A stretch of 64,000 bases of DNA from Metaphire vulgaris (lineage: Eukaryota; Annelida; Clitellata; Crassiclitellata; Megascolecidae). The notes beneath the pieces were generated by a model that was given only the letters and a program-made list of their open reading frames with translations, was not told where the DNA came from and did no database searches. Positions within the stretch are counted from its first letter, which is position 1, and every line of letters begins with the position of its first letter. Of the stretch, positions 1 to 14,000 are shown in pieces. The translations under genes were made by a program, and so were the position numbers. The DNA is taken from NCBI GenBank assembly GCA_018105865.1, contig CM030833.1:12448381-12512380 (forward strand). Reading direction: 5' to 3'.

Positions 1-540
1 TGAATGCTTTCAAACTTCTGTTTGTATATTAGACTGCCTGTTTTTATGTCGGTCTATGGGTTGGTGTCCCTCTTCATTTCGCAGCCAGCCATCCAGCCGC
101 TCGGTCGGTCAGTCAGTGAGTCAGCAGTCAGTCTATCTTTCTGTCTGTCTGCCTGTCTGTCGGTCTATCTCTGACTGTAGCTCTTTATCTCGGTGTATCT
201 TTCCTCTCTCACTCTCTCCCCTGTCATTCTCTCAAGGTCTGTCTGTCTCCCTCTCTCTCTCGCTCTCTCTCTTTTCTGTCTATTCCTCTCTGTCTATTCC
301 TCTGTGTCCCGGTCTCCTTTCTCTGTTATGCCTCTCTGTCTCTCTATCCTTCTTTCCATCTCCCCTTCTCTGTCTTTTCTCTCTCTCTCTCTTTTCTTCA
401 TCTCTGTCATCCAATCACTCTCTCCCTCTTTCTCTCCATCTCTGTTTATCTGTCTCTCTGTATGTCTGTCTGTCTAGCCACGTCTGTCTGTCTCTCTCCA
501 TCTCTGAGTCTCTCTCTCTGTCTGTATCTTTTTCTCTTCG

Positions 541-577
<37 letters not shown>

Positions 578-720
578 CTCTGTCTGTATCTCTCTCAGTC
601 TCAGTCTGTCTACTTTTCCAACCCTCTCTGTTTTTCTGTCTTTCTGTCTGGCTCTCTCTGTGCGCGTTTTTCTGTCTCTCTCTGTCTTTCTATTTACAGT
701 GACTGACTGACTGACTGACT
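1..720. repeat. CT-rich low-complexity block
   Basis: This stretch is almost entirely pyrimidine-rich on the + strand: interspersed CTCT, CTGT and TCTG units, a purer (CT)n run near 540-575, and a short (GACT)n run at about 700-720. The long open frames across it encode only Ser/Leu/Cys-rich low-complexity peptides and are an effect of composition, so I do not call genes here. Confidence 0.9.
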
Positions 721-2589
721 AATAGTGACTATTAACTGATGGAAGGAATATTTATCTCAGCTGGTGGGCGGAGTTTATTGGGCACGGTAGAATGTGCTCT
801 AAGCCGGCCGGGCTGCACAGGCCTCCACCTTTATATTCCGGCCTTTGGGGGCGGAGCTGCTAAGGAGTTATACTTTATGTTATCATTTCGGAAAGCGGTT
901 ATTTTTTATGCATATATCGATTTCGTCGGAAATCGATGCGTGCCGCAGTAAATTTTATCAAATTCGACGCATGTTCATGCATTAATTTAGTATCAATAGT
1001 AAAATTTAAGACATAATTTCATTTTCGTCAAGAAAAAGACATTTTGTGGAAGGCCCTTTAATCCCGCTTTTAATAAATTCTAGTATAATTCAATAATAAT
1101 TTCTCAATTTTTCCTTATTTATTTCTTACAATATTGACATTTTTTTCAAAAAAACACAGTTCCCTATTCAACTTCGAGGATCACTAAGCACGTTGGTATA
1201 TTTCAATTGCAGTTAATTTCCTGTATTCTTGGTTCAGTTGGTAGCTAAAAAGTTAGGTGGCCGCTAGAACGGCCACAATCCTGACACGGCCGCTTAACCC
1301 CGGAATTTTGACCACGCGAAGGCCACATAACCGGGTCTTAATACTTATAATAATAATAATGTGATGTAGATAAATCCATGCCGGATCCCCGTTTAGGTGT
1401 AGGAGAGATAAGGGAGGACAGGGAAGGGGGGAAGCTGCTTCCAGCAGTCAGGGGGGGATGGGCGCCCCTGCGTGGCACGACTGAAGACATTGTGTTAGGG
1501 ATGCCAGTGTCAAGTCACTCAAGTCACTCAAGTGATACTAGGCCGAACGAAATTCCTGCCCTATTTTCAGAATTCACAGGAGAGAAAATGGCTGAGCCCA
1601 TGCTTCCAAGTTCCAAAGTATACTTCCAAAGTATACTTAAAGAAATTAAAGTAGTCAGCCTGGTCAAACTGCATGGCGTTCAAATTGAGGAAGTTGTAAA
1701 ATGTTACAATTGCAATGGAGGTAAGTAAGCAAGTGATTTTAACTGCTTATTAGCATTTCGTGACTTATTTATGAAGTGAGAAGAACCGGAAGGAAATACA
1801 CCTAAAATGCAAAATGGTGCTTATATGAATTATTAGTTATATCAATGTCTTGCATAGGTCTATAAGTCGCTTATTATTGCATGTCATATTGCAATTTATC
1901 TAGGTAACAAAATTTGTTGAGGGTGGGGGGCGCCAGATTCATGCTTGGCACAGGGCGCAATTATGGCTTTGTACGGCTATGGGGGCTGTTGCCCCTGATT
2001 TTCGAAAAAATTCTCGCCAATGTTTGTGTTATTTAGTTTTGAAATGTAAATTGGCTAATAGGTTAAAAGGCTGAAAAGCAAAAAAGTGTCATCAACCCCT
2101 AAAGGAGGGCTTGATTCGCACAAAATGACCAACAAACTAAAAAAGGTCGTCAACTTTTTCGCTAACTTGTCAGACCGAAAGTGTCCTGCTCGCCTCCTCG
2201 CCCTTGAAAAACAGTGAAATGACGTCTCTGCTGACCTGACTGATGTTTTTATATTTCTGCTTCTGGCATTTACCCAATCTTCTGCGGATTTACCATAGAT
2301 ACTAATTCAATTTGGATTTGGTGCGCCATCGGTTGATGCTTTGGGCATTAAAAATAGTGGCGCCATATAAGTTTATTGTTTGATACACTGTACATTTAGC
2401 GCTATATGATTATCTTGATTTTGAGGTGTGTTATGCGCATGCGAAATTTAAGGTTCCGGTAGAACATGGCGAACGCGAAAGTGGACGAAATAGAGGTAAA
2501 CATTGCGAAGATAGAGAGACAGAAAGGAATTCTGGTGATTTAATGAATTATTTAATTCTATTTGGCATTTTTGACAATATATCTTTAAT
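721..2589. other. Upstream non-genic region
   Basis: I see no supported gene. An open frame at 1378-1728 (116 codons) ends in a sequence resembling a splice donor (GGAG followed by GTAAGT at about 1720). It contains short internal tandem duplications (a 10-bp AGTCACTCA-type repeat near 1512 and a 13-bp repeat near 1610) and resembles no family I know. Sequence at about 1910-2330 carries motifs such as AAAAAGGTCGTCA that recur in the hAT element at 27516-27791, so part of this stretch is probably old hAT debris. Confidence 0.5.
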
Positions 2590-3290
2590 GGCTTAACCGT
2601 CGGCATTTTTATTGAATTTGTTCCTCCTGAGTTTCAAACGGCATGTGCTATCTCTTACGGCAGTTCAATCGATTCAAAATGCCTTAGCTCGTGCAGTAAC
2701 TAAATCGCCTAAATTCTGCCACATTACACCATTACTCAAATCTCTCCACTGGCTCAAAATAACAGAACGCATTGAATATAAAATAATATCGATGACTTAT
2801 AACTCACTCCATACATCAAAACCTGTCTACCTAAGAAATCTGATAATTCCACAACAACCTGGATCTACTAGATCTTCTTCTCATGTAACTCTCCTTCGAC
2901 CTCTGAATCAATCATCTCTCAAAATTTGCAATCGTGCTTTTTCATACGCTGCACCTGAGCTTTGGAACTCAATTCCAATATCCCTTCGCTGTCTACATCA
3001 GAGCCAAATAACAAACTCTGAGTCACAATTTTCTCCCCTTCTTGCAACATCTCCTCATGTTTTTCTTTCTAAACTAAAATCATTTCTCTTTATAAAATCA
3101 TTTCCTCCATAGCTGTAGCGTCCTGCCCACTCGCCCTTTTGATTAAATGACCCGGCATGAATGACCCACCTTTGGCTATAGCTACTTCATTTGAGATTAA
3201 GCGCATAGGAATAAGGAGCTACTTCGGTGCATCTTTTGGAAGCGCTTTAGAAATTTACGAGATTTTACTTACTTACTTACAGTTCGCTGA
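2590..3290 (+). mobile_element. L2/CR1-like retroelement 3' end, (TTAC)n tail
   Basis: The open frame at 2612-3112 matches the C-terminal part of L2/CR1-type reverse transcriptases. In order it has a QNALARAVT segment, HITPLLKSLHWLKI, and AAPELWNSIPISLR, then a short tail to a stop at about 3110. About 170 bp of 3'UTR follows and ends in TTAC repeats near 3271-3290. The same 3' region recurs on the - strand at 25021-25230 and 30870-31080, which defines a repeat family. The copy is 5'-truncated, lacking the polymerase palm, so it is a dead fragment. Confidence 0.85.
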
Positions 3291-3770
3291 TTCGGACTTC
3301 TCATTCTGCCCTCAATTTCGGTGTGATTTTTGACAGCAACCTCTCGTTCTTGAGGCACGTTGATTCTGTTTACCGTTCTGCTCACTATAATATTTGGGAC
3401 GTACGCAGTATTCGACACTATTCCTTCAATAGAACTCATTCTTCTGACTAATGCCTTGAATCCGTTGATATCAAGTCGCCTAGGCTATTGCAATTCAATA
3501 TACACTGACATTTACAAATGGAATCTCAATAGCCTGCTGAGAATTCAGAATTCGTTATCTAGAGCCATTACTGGAACAGCCAAATATGAGCACATCACAC
3601 CCGTTTCTCAGAACTCTTCACTGGCTATCTATCAAACAAGGGATTGAATTTAAGACTTGTCTCTTCGTCCATAAGGCGCTTCTACAGTAATCAACCATGA
3701 TATATCCGTTCTTTGCTCACCGTTCAAGATCGTCAACGCTAGACAAGGTCTTTTTATGCCATACGGAAAT
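3291..3770 (+). mobile_element. Second L2/CR1-like RT fragment
   Basis: Translating across frameshifts gives reverse-transcriptase-like segments: GVIFDSNLSF-like sequence near 3320-3345, then SRLGYCNSIY and IQNSLSRAITGTAKYEHITP at about 3475-3605. These match the region just upstream of the thumb in L2/CR1 elements. It begins directly after the TTAC tail of the previous element. It has several frameshifts and stops and is not functional. Confidence 0.7.
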
Positions 3771-4124
3771 TTACTTGCCTGACATAAAAAACCGTTGTGC
3801 ATGTGAAGAAATATCACACATTATTGCCTGGTGTGGAATATCAACATATGTAAAGCTATTTTGATGACAGGAAACAACACCTTATCAGCCATTTCAGCAA
3901 CAAATTAGTATTATCTATGGCTAAAGTGGTAACTTCAACTGCTTTAGTTTCTGATGTGCATTGCTAATAATGCTAGCCTATATACTGTCATCAGCATCCA
4001 TTATCTACTATGTATTTGATTCTGTAATTGATTCTGTTCATTAGCACAGTGCATTTATCACCAGGTGATTCATCAGTGCATGTATACTGGTTTCTCACCA
4101 GACAAGCAAATCCCAATGCACCAT

Positions 4125-4239
4125 CTGGTGAGAATTCTTGCCAGGGGAGATATGTCCAGCTGTGATGTTCCACTGGACTTGTGTCAGCTGGTGAGAATTC
4201 TTGCCAGGGGAGATGTGTCCAGCTGTGATGTTGCACTGA
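4125..4239. repeat. 63-bp tandem duplication
   Basis: Two adjacent copies of a 63-bp unit start with CTGGTGAGAATTCTTGCC at 4125 and 4188. They differ at only a few positions, for example ATATGT against ATGTGT. No coding function is apparent. Confidence 0.85.
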
Positions 4240-4251
4240 CATAGATTAGAC

Positions 4252-4790
4252 CAGAGGTGGGCAACCTTTTAGGTGCAAGGGGGCTGCATTGAAATTAAAA
4301 ATTATAATTTCTAGTTACAATCAAGTCAATCAAATTAATAAACACTGAAGAGCTTCAAGAGACTAATAAAAATAATAGTAAGCTATGCTGTTGCTATACT
4401 AGTTTAAAGCAGTTAAACTAATTTATTATTATTTTTCTAAAATTCTAAATGATTACCTCAGAATTTGGAATTCTAGGTGTGTCACATTTGTTGACAACAG
4501 TTGTTGTTATACATCTTTATCAGTAAGTAAGTACAATATACCAATGTAAACTGAACCTCTTCAAACCATTATGTTAAATAATTAACCCTATAGTGTGGAA
4601 AGTAGTTTACTGTGAAGTTCACAACTGTAATAAGATGACATCCAAAATGGATAGAAATGTCGAGGAAAGGTAATTATTGTAATTAAATTAATTATAATAA
4701 TTATTTTTTATGAATTTAGAACCTGAAGGGCTGCATAAAAGGTCCACATGGATCGTATGCAGGCCACGGGCCGCAGGTTGCCTACTCCTA
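4252..4790. mobile_element. Nonautonomous hAT-type element
   Basis: The left end begins CAGAGGTGGGCAACC. The right end finishes GGTTGCCTACTCCTA, its inverted complement apart from mismatches. The flanks are GATTAGAC (4244-4251) and GACTAGAC (4791-4798), an 8-bp target duplication with one mismatch. The TIR consensus and 8-bp duplication are hallmarks of hAT transposons. No transposase frame is present, so this is a nonautonomous copy. Confidence 0.85.
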
Positions 4791-5025
4791 GACTAGACTG
4801 TAGATTGGACTAAGCAAATAAAGGTTGAGCAATATATTCAAGCTTTTTAAAAATGGCTTGATTCAATTTGAATCCTCTTGCGCTTCTGATAAATGGTCAC
4901 GGATACTCGCTATTCTCCCGTTGTGTCACTTATGGTTGTATTGTGATCGGTATGAGTTTTTATAGTGACATCTGTTGGAATTTATGCATTGAAGAGTAAT
5001 TTAACACTGTTTGTCTGAAATTTAG

Positions 5026-8000
5026 CCTGTCATGGTGCTGCAGCGGCGACATCTCTATAAACAACCATTAGAATATCTAGTCAAACATCGAGGTAGTGCG
5101 AGCAAATATAAGGAAACATGGATTCCAAAGACAGTTCTTGTGTCTATGGAAAAAGGTTCTTCTTTAATAAGACAGTTCAAAAAGACCAAAGCGTTTCAAA
5201 TGGGAGTTGACGCTTACCTCGGCAAGAGACGCAGGCTTATGAGACACAATGAAGCGGCTAGGAGTGTAGAGTTTAAGCCTGCATCAAATCACATCCCATG
5301 TATGGCTGAAGATGTCAGTTCTGAAATTGATAAGACAAAAATCGTCTTGAAATCTAGTAAGGAATCCACCAGTGCATCAGTCAACAATTCCAGTTGTGCT
5401 TCAGATGCTGACTCTAAAACAGCATTGAACAGTGTTGGTAAGGTGAAATTGCCATCTTCAAGATTTGGTGCACAACTCAATAAGAATTCTGGTTTATCGC
5501 ATAACAGTTCCATTAATCACAAAACAAATTTGACCAAACATCAGTCTAGTCTCAAGCAAGACACTCCACTACTGCCCCTGTCACATGTGCAGCAAAGGTC
5601 TTTATCACAGCCTAAACAGTGCAAGAAGCAGAAAGAGAGCAGCAGCCATAATCTGAAATCTGTTCAGCAAGAGATCTCAACATTTACGAACAACAATGGC
5701 ATACAAATTTTAAAAACAGCTGCAAACTTTTATGGAGATGATGTAGTGAGCGTTTCAAGTGAGTCAAGTGGTGATGAAGTACTGTATTCACTTGCTCATG
5801 AGCATGATAAGCAGTCGGGTAACGGAATATGTAGCTCGGCAGAATTCTCTGACCTGAAGCGAAAATCGAAGGATCCAGGAAATTTATCAAAGAAACTTCG
5901 AGTATCAGAAATGGATACTGACTCTGTAAAGTCGGACTCTGAAGTCAATTTCAAGCATTCATTGTCGGATTCCCTAAATATCCAGAAAAAGTCTAGTGTG
6001 AAGCAAGGTATGTGCTGCTACTTTTGGCTCCATTGTTATTTTAGTTGAGATTTTAGTCTTATGTACTTGTAGTCTTTGGATTTTGTGTGTGTAGTAAATA
6101 GTTTGGATTTGACGTCCGCAGAAGCCCCAAAGGTCGACTCAGCCTTCATTCGCTAGAGGACAGTGGTAAATGAGTAGCAGCTTTGGCTGCAAAGGTAAAA
6201 CATGGGTCTGGAGAAAGCAATGGCAAACTACTCTAGATTAATGGCACAAGCCACCTGCATTGCTGCTTGCCTGAAACTGGAGATCAGCGCCAGGCCCAAC
6301 GCTCGAACTCGAGTATGGGCAAACTGTTCTTAAAATGTAGTTTGAAGTATTTCAAAATCAATTTGCCACTTATGTCTGCAGATTAAATAAAAATGAAGAA
6401 TTATAAAATGATGGAATTTGCTACTTTTTAAGCTGCTGGAGTTATGCATGTGACTGAAATACCAAATTTTTGTTGTCCTTTTAAAATAATTACTAGAAAG
6501 ATGCTCGCTTCACTCGCGCTCGCTTCGCTCGCATTGCAGGATAAATACTAATCCAATACCTTTACCTAATACCCAATCATTGAATTCATGCTGAACAACA
6601 TTTCAATGAAGTGCATACGCCACCTAGCCAAGCTCTGCGCCACGTAATAATTACCTAGGCCTATGTACATTAAAATCACGCAACTGTGACCATTTGTGAC
6701 GCTGTACACGTATTTTTTGTGTACGTTAAAATTGGGCAAGTTCCTCAAGCTACGCCCACCAATGCATCTCGACGTTCTACACATTATGACGTTGCAATGA
6801 ACAATTGGACGTACACTTCGTAAAACGCTTCTTCGACTAAACCGTTTGGTTACCAATAGCAACGTCGTCTTCGAACATCGTTGCCCACCAACGCATCGCG
6901 TAAGGACTAAACCGTCTAACAATAGTCAACGCTCGCCCACCACGCATCGCGACGTAAGGACTAAACGGTCTAAACCGTCTACCAATAGTCAACCAATCAG
7001 AACGCTTGAAGGTAACAGAGAGACATACAGATAAGGATCTTAATATTATAGATAGCTTTCATTCTGGCGTATTCTGAAGTAGGATAACATTTTGCTATCT
7101 GAGAATAGTGTGAACAGGCTAGGAAATAGAAGAAATAATGAAAGCTACTTATTTTCTGGTGCAATTTTTGCAATTTGCTTTGCATTATTGGCAGTTTATT
7201 TATAGAATTTGTTGACATTAATTTTATGACTCATATGAGCTGTGAGTAATCAAATTTGTTTTCATATTCTTTTAAAGGCATTTGTTGTAATTTGGGCACT
7301 TATGGAGCACATATTTAACACAATAATTGGTTTAACTAATAATTAGTAATTGGCTGAATCTGCAAAACTTATGTGCAGAGAATCACATACAAAAAGTGAC
7401 ATTCATTCGTTAGTTCACATGGACGACGGAGGTCTGTTGCGACAGTCTCGTGTTGTGTGAGTTGTGACCACGACCGATGGCTGAGTGCCATTCATGAAGA
7501 ATTTTGGAAAGAAGACCATCGCCGATCTGCTGGGGCCATGTACACCGTGGTCTGCCAGGAGGTTTTCTCCAGCTTGGAGGAGGGTGCATCGAACAATGGT
7601 GCAGGCAAGAGCGCGGTGGGCTGGAATGTTGTTGTCCTGGCGATCCACCTGACCGAAAAGAGACAGACGGCGTCGCGTGATAATGTCTGTCACTGGCAGG
7701 AGGGCAGTCTGTTTGGAGACTGCTTCATTGGTCATGAAGTCAAACCAGTGAATGCAGAGAAGCTGTCTTTGGCAGTGCTTATGGAATGCCTGTAATCTTT
7801 GAGAGTCTCATGTCTGCAGAGTCCAAATCTCAGAGCCATATAGGAGAATTGGCAAGACGCAGGACTGATAAATACGGATCTTGGTTTTGAGCTGTATCTC
7901 TCTTTGGTGCCATAGATATTGAAGAGATCTCTTGGCAGATGCAGCTATGCCAATTCTGCGAGTAATGTCTTGCTGAGACCTGCCATCAGAACTCTGGACA

Positions 8001-11000
8001 CTGCCCAGGTAGGTGAATTCTGACACGTTTTCCACTTGGTGTCCATTAACATATATGTCTCCTGCGTCTCATCCAGAACCCAGATTCTGTAGCTTTGTTT
8101 TTGTCCAGGACACATGTAGTCCTAGTTTGGAGGCTGTCGACTCAATCTGATTGAGTGATGTTTCTAGGTTCATAACGGATGTTTCCAGAAGAGCAACATT
8201 GTCAGCATAGTCTAGGTAGGAGAAGCTATGTTCTGGTAGGGTGATCCCGGCCTGGCCATTAGTGTGCTCCAGGATCCAGTCCATGGCCCTGCAAAAGAAT
8301 GCTGGAGCCAGGACACAGCCCTGATGGTCTCCTGAGGCAGTGAAGAATGCTTCAGCATGCCATCGATGCACATTCTTGCAGTCATGCCCTCGTGTAGGTC
8401 TTTAATTAAGTTCAATAAGAACGTTGGAACACCAATACATCTGAGTGCCATCCAAAGTGCCTGATGGTCTACAGAGTCGAAGGCTGACTTCAGATCGACG
8501 TAAGCCACCTGCAACAGTCTGTTAAATTCCCGGTGGACCTCAGACAGAAGTCTGAGAGCGAGAACTGCGTCCATCGTGGATCGCCCGCAGTGAACCTGGA
8601 CTGCTGTGGGTGATGTTTCGCTGTCAGAAGTGGATTGAGTTTCGCAAGAAGCACGCGGGCAAACACCTTCCCAGGGACGGACAGGAGGGTGATTGGCCTG
8701 TGACCCAAACAATTGGTCTTTGGTCCTCGACCTTTGTACAGTGCTAAAACAATTCCCTCTTTTCATTGAACTGGTACATGTCCAGTCGACCACACCCTTG
8801 AGATGAGTTTGTGGAGAGCAGCTAACTGGGTCAATTGCACACTTGAGTAGCTCTGGTGGTATCCCATCTGGACCAGCTGAGCAGCTGTGATGTAGTCTCT
8901 GAATGGCCGTTCGTACTTCACTGAGGGTTGGCATGTCGATTGATACATCAGGACTGTCAGAAGCTGTGGACGCTTCGTTCTCTATAGTTCCGTGCTTACT
9001 TCTGCTGGTGGGTGATTGAGTGCATTGGAGAAGTATTCACGCCAACGACTCAATGTTTCAGCCTGGTTAAGGCAGGGAGATCCATCTGCCTTAAGTGTTG
9101 CTGTAACACCCATTGACTGGCGTGTATCTCGTATTCTATTGATGGTCCTATAGGCTGTCTTCAATTTGTTCTGCTGCAGTCCTTCCTCTGCCTCAATAGC
9201 CAAGGCCTCATAGTATGCTTCTTTATCTCGTTTTGACTTGGCCTTGAAAATGCCGTTCAATCGCTTTCGCTCTGCCTTATCTCCTTTGAGCCGGGTGGAG
9301 GCCTTTTCTTCAAGGGTGTCAAACGCATTGTCCGATGGCTGCTAACGGGTTTTCCTGTAACCAATGACTTCTTCTGCAGAGCATCGAATGGTGTCACTGA
9401 TTGATGTCCAAGCAGCTTCCACGCCAGCTTCCACACACAACATTTACATAATTCTAATATTTTCACAGTCTGGAATTATTGCTGTGGTGCAGTTAAAAAA
9501 TGATATATCCTTCAAAATAATTGCATTGCTTGCTTTTCATCCTAGAGTAAAGCTTGGGTTATAGTTATAGATGTAGGAAGTTATAAGCTTGTCATATTTG
9601 CAAAAATTTTTACATTGTTGTAGTTTGTGATATTGTATTTATTATATTGGATGTTATTCGATTGTGCTTTAGTAATGTAATTTTTGTAGGCAGCACATCA
9701 CAGTTGTTAAATCGATGTTCATTTGGTGGCTTTTCATCACACTTGCTCACTGACAGTCTCAGTAATCCTGATCCTAGAAACCGAACTTCTGTTGGTCTCA
9801 TAGCTGAACCTCATACAAAACCTCGCAAGAAAAAGCATCACTCAAATACAGATAACGATAATGACGGCAACATCCAGATTGAACGTCGAATCAGCGTTCG
9901 GCAGACAGAAAACGCCTTCCGATTTAAGGAAATCGTTGTGCGAAAGTGCTCCAAGTACATGCACCTTGTGACCCTGTCTCAGACACCAACAAAAAATGCT
10001 TTTAATCCAAAGGTTAGTTTTCAAGCTGTGAAGTCTCCAAGTACTGCAAAGGGTCATTTTGGCAGAAATTCTATAGATCTAAGCTCTTTTTTCATCATGC
10101 CAAGGACTGGGGAAATTCAAGATTTTCTGATCATTATAATTTGGTGATGAACAACATAAGGTCATAATGTTATTTATATTAGTTTCACTCTGACTGTGAT
10201 GACCAGAGGCTCTACGGTCATGAATTTCAATATTTTAACACAACCTGTGTTCAGGAAAAACATTGACTGCCTTGAGTTTGTTACTCATGTCAAGGGTGTT
10301 AAGCCCATTTTGTTGCATTGTTGTTGTCCGCAAACTTTCTCTGTTGTGATTATTTGAAGAGTTATTTTAAAATTCTGGCCAATTATGTGGATCTAGGTCT
10401 TGTTAATGGATAAAACAGGTTTTCACTATAATAAATTTAGAAATTGATCTAATCCAATCTAGTTTAAAGCTTGATCTAATTGTAGGCTAATCCTTTTTAG
10501 TAGTAAAAAATTTAATTCATTTGTTATGATTAGTGTTTAGTTAAAATAGCTTTAAAATGATAGATACTTTTAATACTCAAATATTTGAATGAGATCATTT
10601 ATCTGATCGTGTGAATTTTGTAATTGTTGATGCTTGTTTCAAGTGTTGATATTTATGTGTTGAGTTGTGTAAGTTCTGCTTAAATATTAGTTCTGATGAT
10701 ATAGTTGTTACCTGCATTAGGTCTTTCATGAACTGACTGTTGCATTGCGCAATGCAGTCAATGACGACTGCCATGTTGTGCTGTTGACCGCCTCTGGCAA
10801 CGTCTTTTCATCAGGCATAGACGTTGACTACCTGTTAAACTCTGAGGAAGATAGAAAACTGGCAGCAAAAAACATGGCAACTAGTCTTCGGTATGATACA
10901 GTCAGACGCTTTTAATGTTGATGTTTATGTTGAGTGATATACAAAGGAACCAGACAGATTGTGTGACATTAATTGGGGTGACATTGATAGATTTGCCTGT

Positions 11001-14000
11001 ATAGATGAAGTAATGCAGTGTAACAACGGGAGATTTTTATGGTAGGTCTTCTAGACAGTACAGTTATGAAATGATACTGTCACTGTGTTTTTAGACGTAG
11101 GTTATCAAGCATGCAAGAGACAACTGTGATAATGGCAATGGCCAGCCTGTGAATGAATGGCAAGGTCAAGAACATTCTGGCTGTGATGGATAGATGCAAG
11201 GAATGGGGGAAATTTGTGCATGTAGGCCACTGAGTTTGCATTGGGTCAGAACCATCAGATTGTAGATTTATTTCAGCAAAATGATATTAGTGATGCTGTG
11301 AATAATGCTGCCACTACTAACTCAATCGCTTGGAGCAACTTAACCATGTCCTCTGCTTAAACGTTGGTGGACTTCTGTAAATGACTTCAAATTTTCTTCT
11401 AAATCTCTTATCCCTCTTATGGTCTTCACAATGACTTAACCATTTAGGCCACGTTAAAAACATTTGATGTTGTTGTTGATGATGATGGTGGTGATGATGA
11501 TGACGTTGAATTTTAACATTTATTTTTTTAGGGAATTCATCAATTGTTTGATAGCCTTTCCAAAGCCGATTGTTGTTGCTGTCAATGGACCTGCTGTTGG
11601 GCTTGGCATGGCCATTTTGCCGCTATGTGACATCATCTATGCTAGCGACAAGGCCTGCTTCTCATGTCCATATACTACATTGTGCCAGACACCGGAGGGC
11701 TGTGCCTCTTACACATTTCCAAAGATGATGGGCATGGCAATGGTATATATTGCTATGTTTTGTACTTTGAGTCATACTGAATATTTGTAATAGAAATGAT
11801 TTGGATCTGAAGGGTGCTTTTTATTTGTTATTTGTAATCATGCATTTATTGAGTTTATCAAAAATGTTATTAAAATTGTCAAGCAGAATGTGCAATTTTT
11901 GCTTCAATTTGAAATTAAAGGCAAATTACCTTACTGTGGATGATTAAGTATACACAATTTTACATAATGTAAGACAGTACCTGCTTTCTTTTATGTTGCA
12001 ACATGTGACATTTGCATGTTATCTAATGAATTTAGACTTAAATATTTATAAATGCAGTTGTTTATAATAGAGAATGTTAGAGGGACAAAATTTGTCCCCT
12101 TACCACTTCATCCATGCTAAGTCCATCCCCATCCCCACAAGCTGTACCAGTAGTCCTTTCCTCCATAGATCTCATACAGTTTGTCCTTTTCCTTCCCATT
12201 CTCCTGGGAGATGTCTATCAACCTTTCAATCATGCACAATTTATAAGGAATAGATCTTTGATTGTTTTGCTTTTCCTTTTATTACAGGAATTATTGTTAT
12301 TGTATTAAGATTGTTATTGTTTTTCCTTTTATTACATTCCTTTTATTAATACTATTTTATAAAAAATTAAGTGTTCCTCAGCTGACATTACCTAGTTCTG
12401 ATATTTTAACTATCCCTGTGCAATAATAATAATTAACCATAGAGATCTCTACATTCCGCAAGTCGTTGTGTAGTTGTCAATTCTAAGAGTCCAGCCTGAT
12501 TACAGCATGAAGACAACAGCAGTGGAACTGCTTGCAAGATATAACAGACCTCAATTGCCATGAATTGTTAATGAGTGATGAATGAATTAAAGTTCCTTGG
12601 ACTGACAGTTAACCAGACATCAAATGACACTGACAGCCGCAACAACCTGTTTCTTCAATGATGCCATGAAGTCAACATAATTATCTTATTCATATCTGTA
12701 ATGTCGGGAGTATTTCACAGCATTTCAGCCTGTATGCCCATACTACTGTACTATGTACTGCTTAACTAATGCTAATCCTGCACATTAGAATTTTATCTGT
12801 TGTGTTGTATGATTGCTGTGGTCTCTGGTCAGACTTTTTCGCCTGTTTATAGTTTTGCCATTATTGTGAAACATCCTACAGTTCCTGCATTGTATTCAGT
12901 ATTTATCTGCATTAGTGGTAATTTAGGGTGAGTTTATCATTTCTGCTGATTATAATTTTATTTGTGATATTGTTTTTTTATCAGGTAATTATTTTCAGAA
13001 ATGGGTGTGCTTGAAAATGTATCTAGTTTTAAGGTATAATTAATTTATATGCTCAATAGCTATGTGAGAGGTGTAACCTTTTCTAAGTTTCCTAATCCAT
13101 TATTGCATGGGTCATTGTTAAATGGCCACAGGACCACTAAATGTTATTGCATTTGGTGTTTTTTAAAAGTTGGGTAAGCCATTTTCCATTTATTTTAAAA
13201 TGTTCAAAAAGCTTTGCACTTTAAGACTTTTTATTTATTAGTTATAGTTTCTGTAATACATTTTGTCATATTTAGGCAAATGAGCTTCTCTTTCGAGGAA
13301 GAAAAATTACGGCCCTCGAGGCAAATCAGATCGGTCTGATAACTCAGGTCTTCTGGCCTGATAATCTGATGAGTGAAGTGACGCCAAGGGTACAGCATCT
13401 GGCTGCGCAGTCTCTGAAGGTTCCTATTAGGCACTTTCCTTAAGTTTTGAACCATTTGATTGATCAGGCTGATTTAATCATGAACATTTTTTGCAGTATA
13501 TTGTTTTTGTGCAAGGAATTTAAAATTCTGGATTGATAGGATGTTTGAGTTTATTATTGGTTGATTTGTTAAATTATTATTATTAGCTTGCAAAGTAACA
13601 ACATTAGCTGGTGGCTCGGTGTCCAAGCAATGTTTGAAGGTTGTTGTTGCTAATAAATGGTGGGTAAAATAAACCCAGAATATTTGGCAAAATAATTTAT
13701 TGAAATGGACGTAGTGAACACCAACCAGCTCGTTGTGCTTATGACTGAATTGCACAGTTACATTTCAACCCAGATGTATCAATTCGAGTGACAGTTCAGA
13801 TTTAGTGGTCAGAAATTATGCTGTGATATAAGAGGAATGTTATGTTAAGAAGACTGCACACTAAGTGGGTTTAACTGTACTTCAATGGCTGGTTTGATTG
13901 TTTATTAGAACTGTGTTGTAATAGATTGCAAAATTTGCATTACATGTGAACTTTAGGTAATGAAGAGTACGAAAGCTTTGATTCGTTCGTGTCGACGGTC

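Noticed and set aside
56..710. Long overlapping open frames rich in Ser, Leu and Cys
   Set aside because: They lie in a CT-rich low-complexity tract where stops are rare by composition; no domain or splice signal supports a gene.
5289..5890. Minus-strand frames opposite CDYL exon 1
   Set aside because: Shadows of the + coding exon; no independent motif.
7457..7795. Plus-strand 112-codon frame
   Set aside because: Antisense shadow of the - strand RTE-like element, which has recognisable reverse transcriptase motifs on the other strand.
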